A stretch of 64,000 nt of DNA from Polaribacter ponticola (GTDB taxonomy: Bacteria > Bacteroidota > Bacteroidia > Flavobacteriales > Flavobacteriaceae), in assembly GCF_026191475.2 (NCBI RefSeq), contig NZ_JAOSLC020000003.1, positions 124,001 through 188,000 on the forward strand. The letters run 5' to 3'. The position numbers and the translations under genes were made by a program. The notes under the pieces are model-generated. The model searched no databases, had not been told where the DNA came from, and saw only the letters and a program-made list of their open reading frames with translations. Positions 63,934-64,000 of this stretch are shown here, piece by piece. Within the stretch, counting starts at the first letter, position 1; each line of letters begins with the position of its first letter.

Positions 63934-64000
63934 ATGAAAATAAAAGCTCATATTCCAAATTTATTAACGTTGGGAAATTTACTATGTGGAACAATAGCAA
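63934..64000 (+). CDS. pssA: CDP-diacylglycerol-serine O-phosphatidyltransferase, N-terminus (cut by window end)
   Basis: Only about 22 codons are present: MKIKAHIPNLLTLGNLLCG and onward. The IPNLLTL-NL-CG pattern starting the first membrane segment is typical of PssA, which makes phosphatidylserine for phosphatidylethanolamine. The CDP-alcohol phosphotransferase motif lies beyond the window, so the call rests on the N-terminus. Confidence 0.72.
   Translation, partial: MKIKAHIPNLLTLGNLLCGTIA

Overview
The window is about 64 kb of AT-rich DNA from a marine-type member of the Flavobacteriaceae (Bacteroidota); Polaribacter or Tenacibaculum-like relatives fit best, by inference from gene content. 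Reasons: type IX secretion (T9SS) sorting domain and a PorV/PorQ-family gene, the bacillithiol genes bshA and bshB1, a separately encoded transketolase N-terminal subunit, LytTR regulators paired with PF06580-type kinases, the Bacteroidota promoter element TAnnTTTG ahead of many genes, and a 6S-Flavo-type RNA between zapA and rny. Genes are mostly short operons of housekeeping type with a few accessory insertions.

Layout. 1-5.5 kb: end of dnaB, a RelE/ParE-type toxin-antitoxin pair, a conserved exported protein usually misnamed asparagine synthetase B, a dispersed repeat, an orphan transketolase N-half, bshA. 5.6-8.9 kb: DUF937 protein, dicarboxylate/amino-acid symporter, sulfurtransferase, TerB-like protein. 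8.9-14.1 kb: DEAD-box RNA helicase, a broken thioredoxin-fold lipoprotein, an ABC-F ATPase. 14.1-23 kb: divergent oxyR/dps, a PagL-like lipid A deacylase, 3-hydroxybutyryl-CoA dehydrogenase, Gfo/Idh/MocA oxidoreductase, pcm, DUF2147, kdsC, DUF2520, a Cys/Met-metabolism PLP enzyme, bshB1, tRNA-His. 23-30.8 kb: an accessory-looking block with an XRE regulator, two LytTR two-component systems and an unknown lipoprotein. 30.8-36 kb: uvrA, an ECF-like sigma factor with a 47-residue follower, endonuclease III, bcp. 36-49.5 kb: a two-component system, an orphan LuxR-type regulator and a 3458-residue secreted leucine-rich-repeat protein. 49.5-64 kb: TonB-dependent receptor, M23 peptidase, a coiled-coil gene with zapA, 6S RNA and rny, xerD/aroQ, GNAT, ftcD, Lnb-like acyltransferase, PorV2-like protein, YheT-type hydrolase and the start of pssA.

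The most striking global feature is that eight reading-frame breaks, in seven genes, fall exactly at runs of seven A in the coding strand; xerD breaks at a run of six T, and one small outer-membrane gene has an in-frame stop. In each of the frameshifted genes a one-base change restores a full-length protein of normal family length. Homopolymer miscalls in the assembly are the simplest explanation, but transcriptional slippage or real phase-variable runs cannot be excluded from the sequence. The most interesting biology is the 36-49.5 kb segment: sensor kinase, response regulator, orphan LuxR-type regulator with dyad sequences on both sides, and a giant modular T9SS-exported protein with six almost identical 312-bp repeats.
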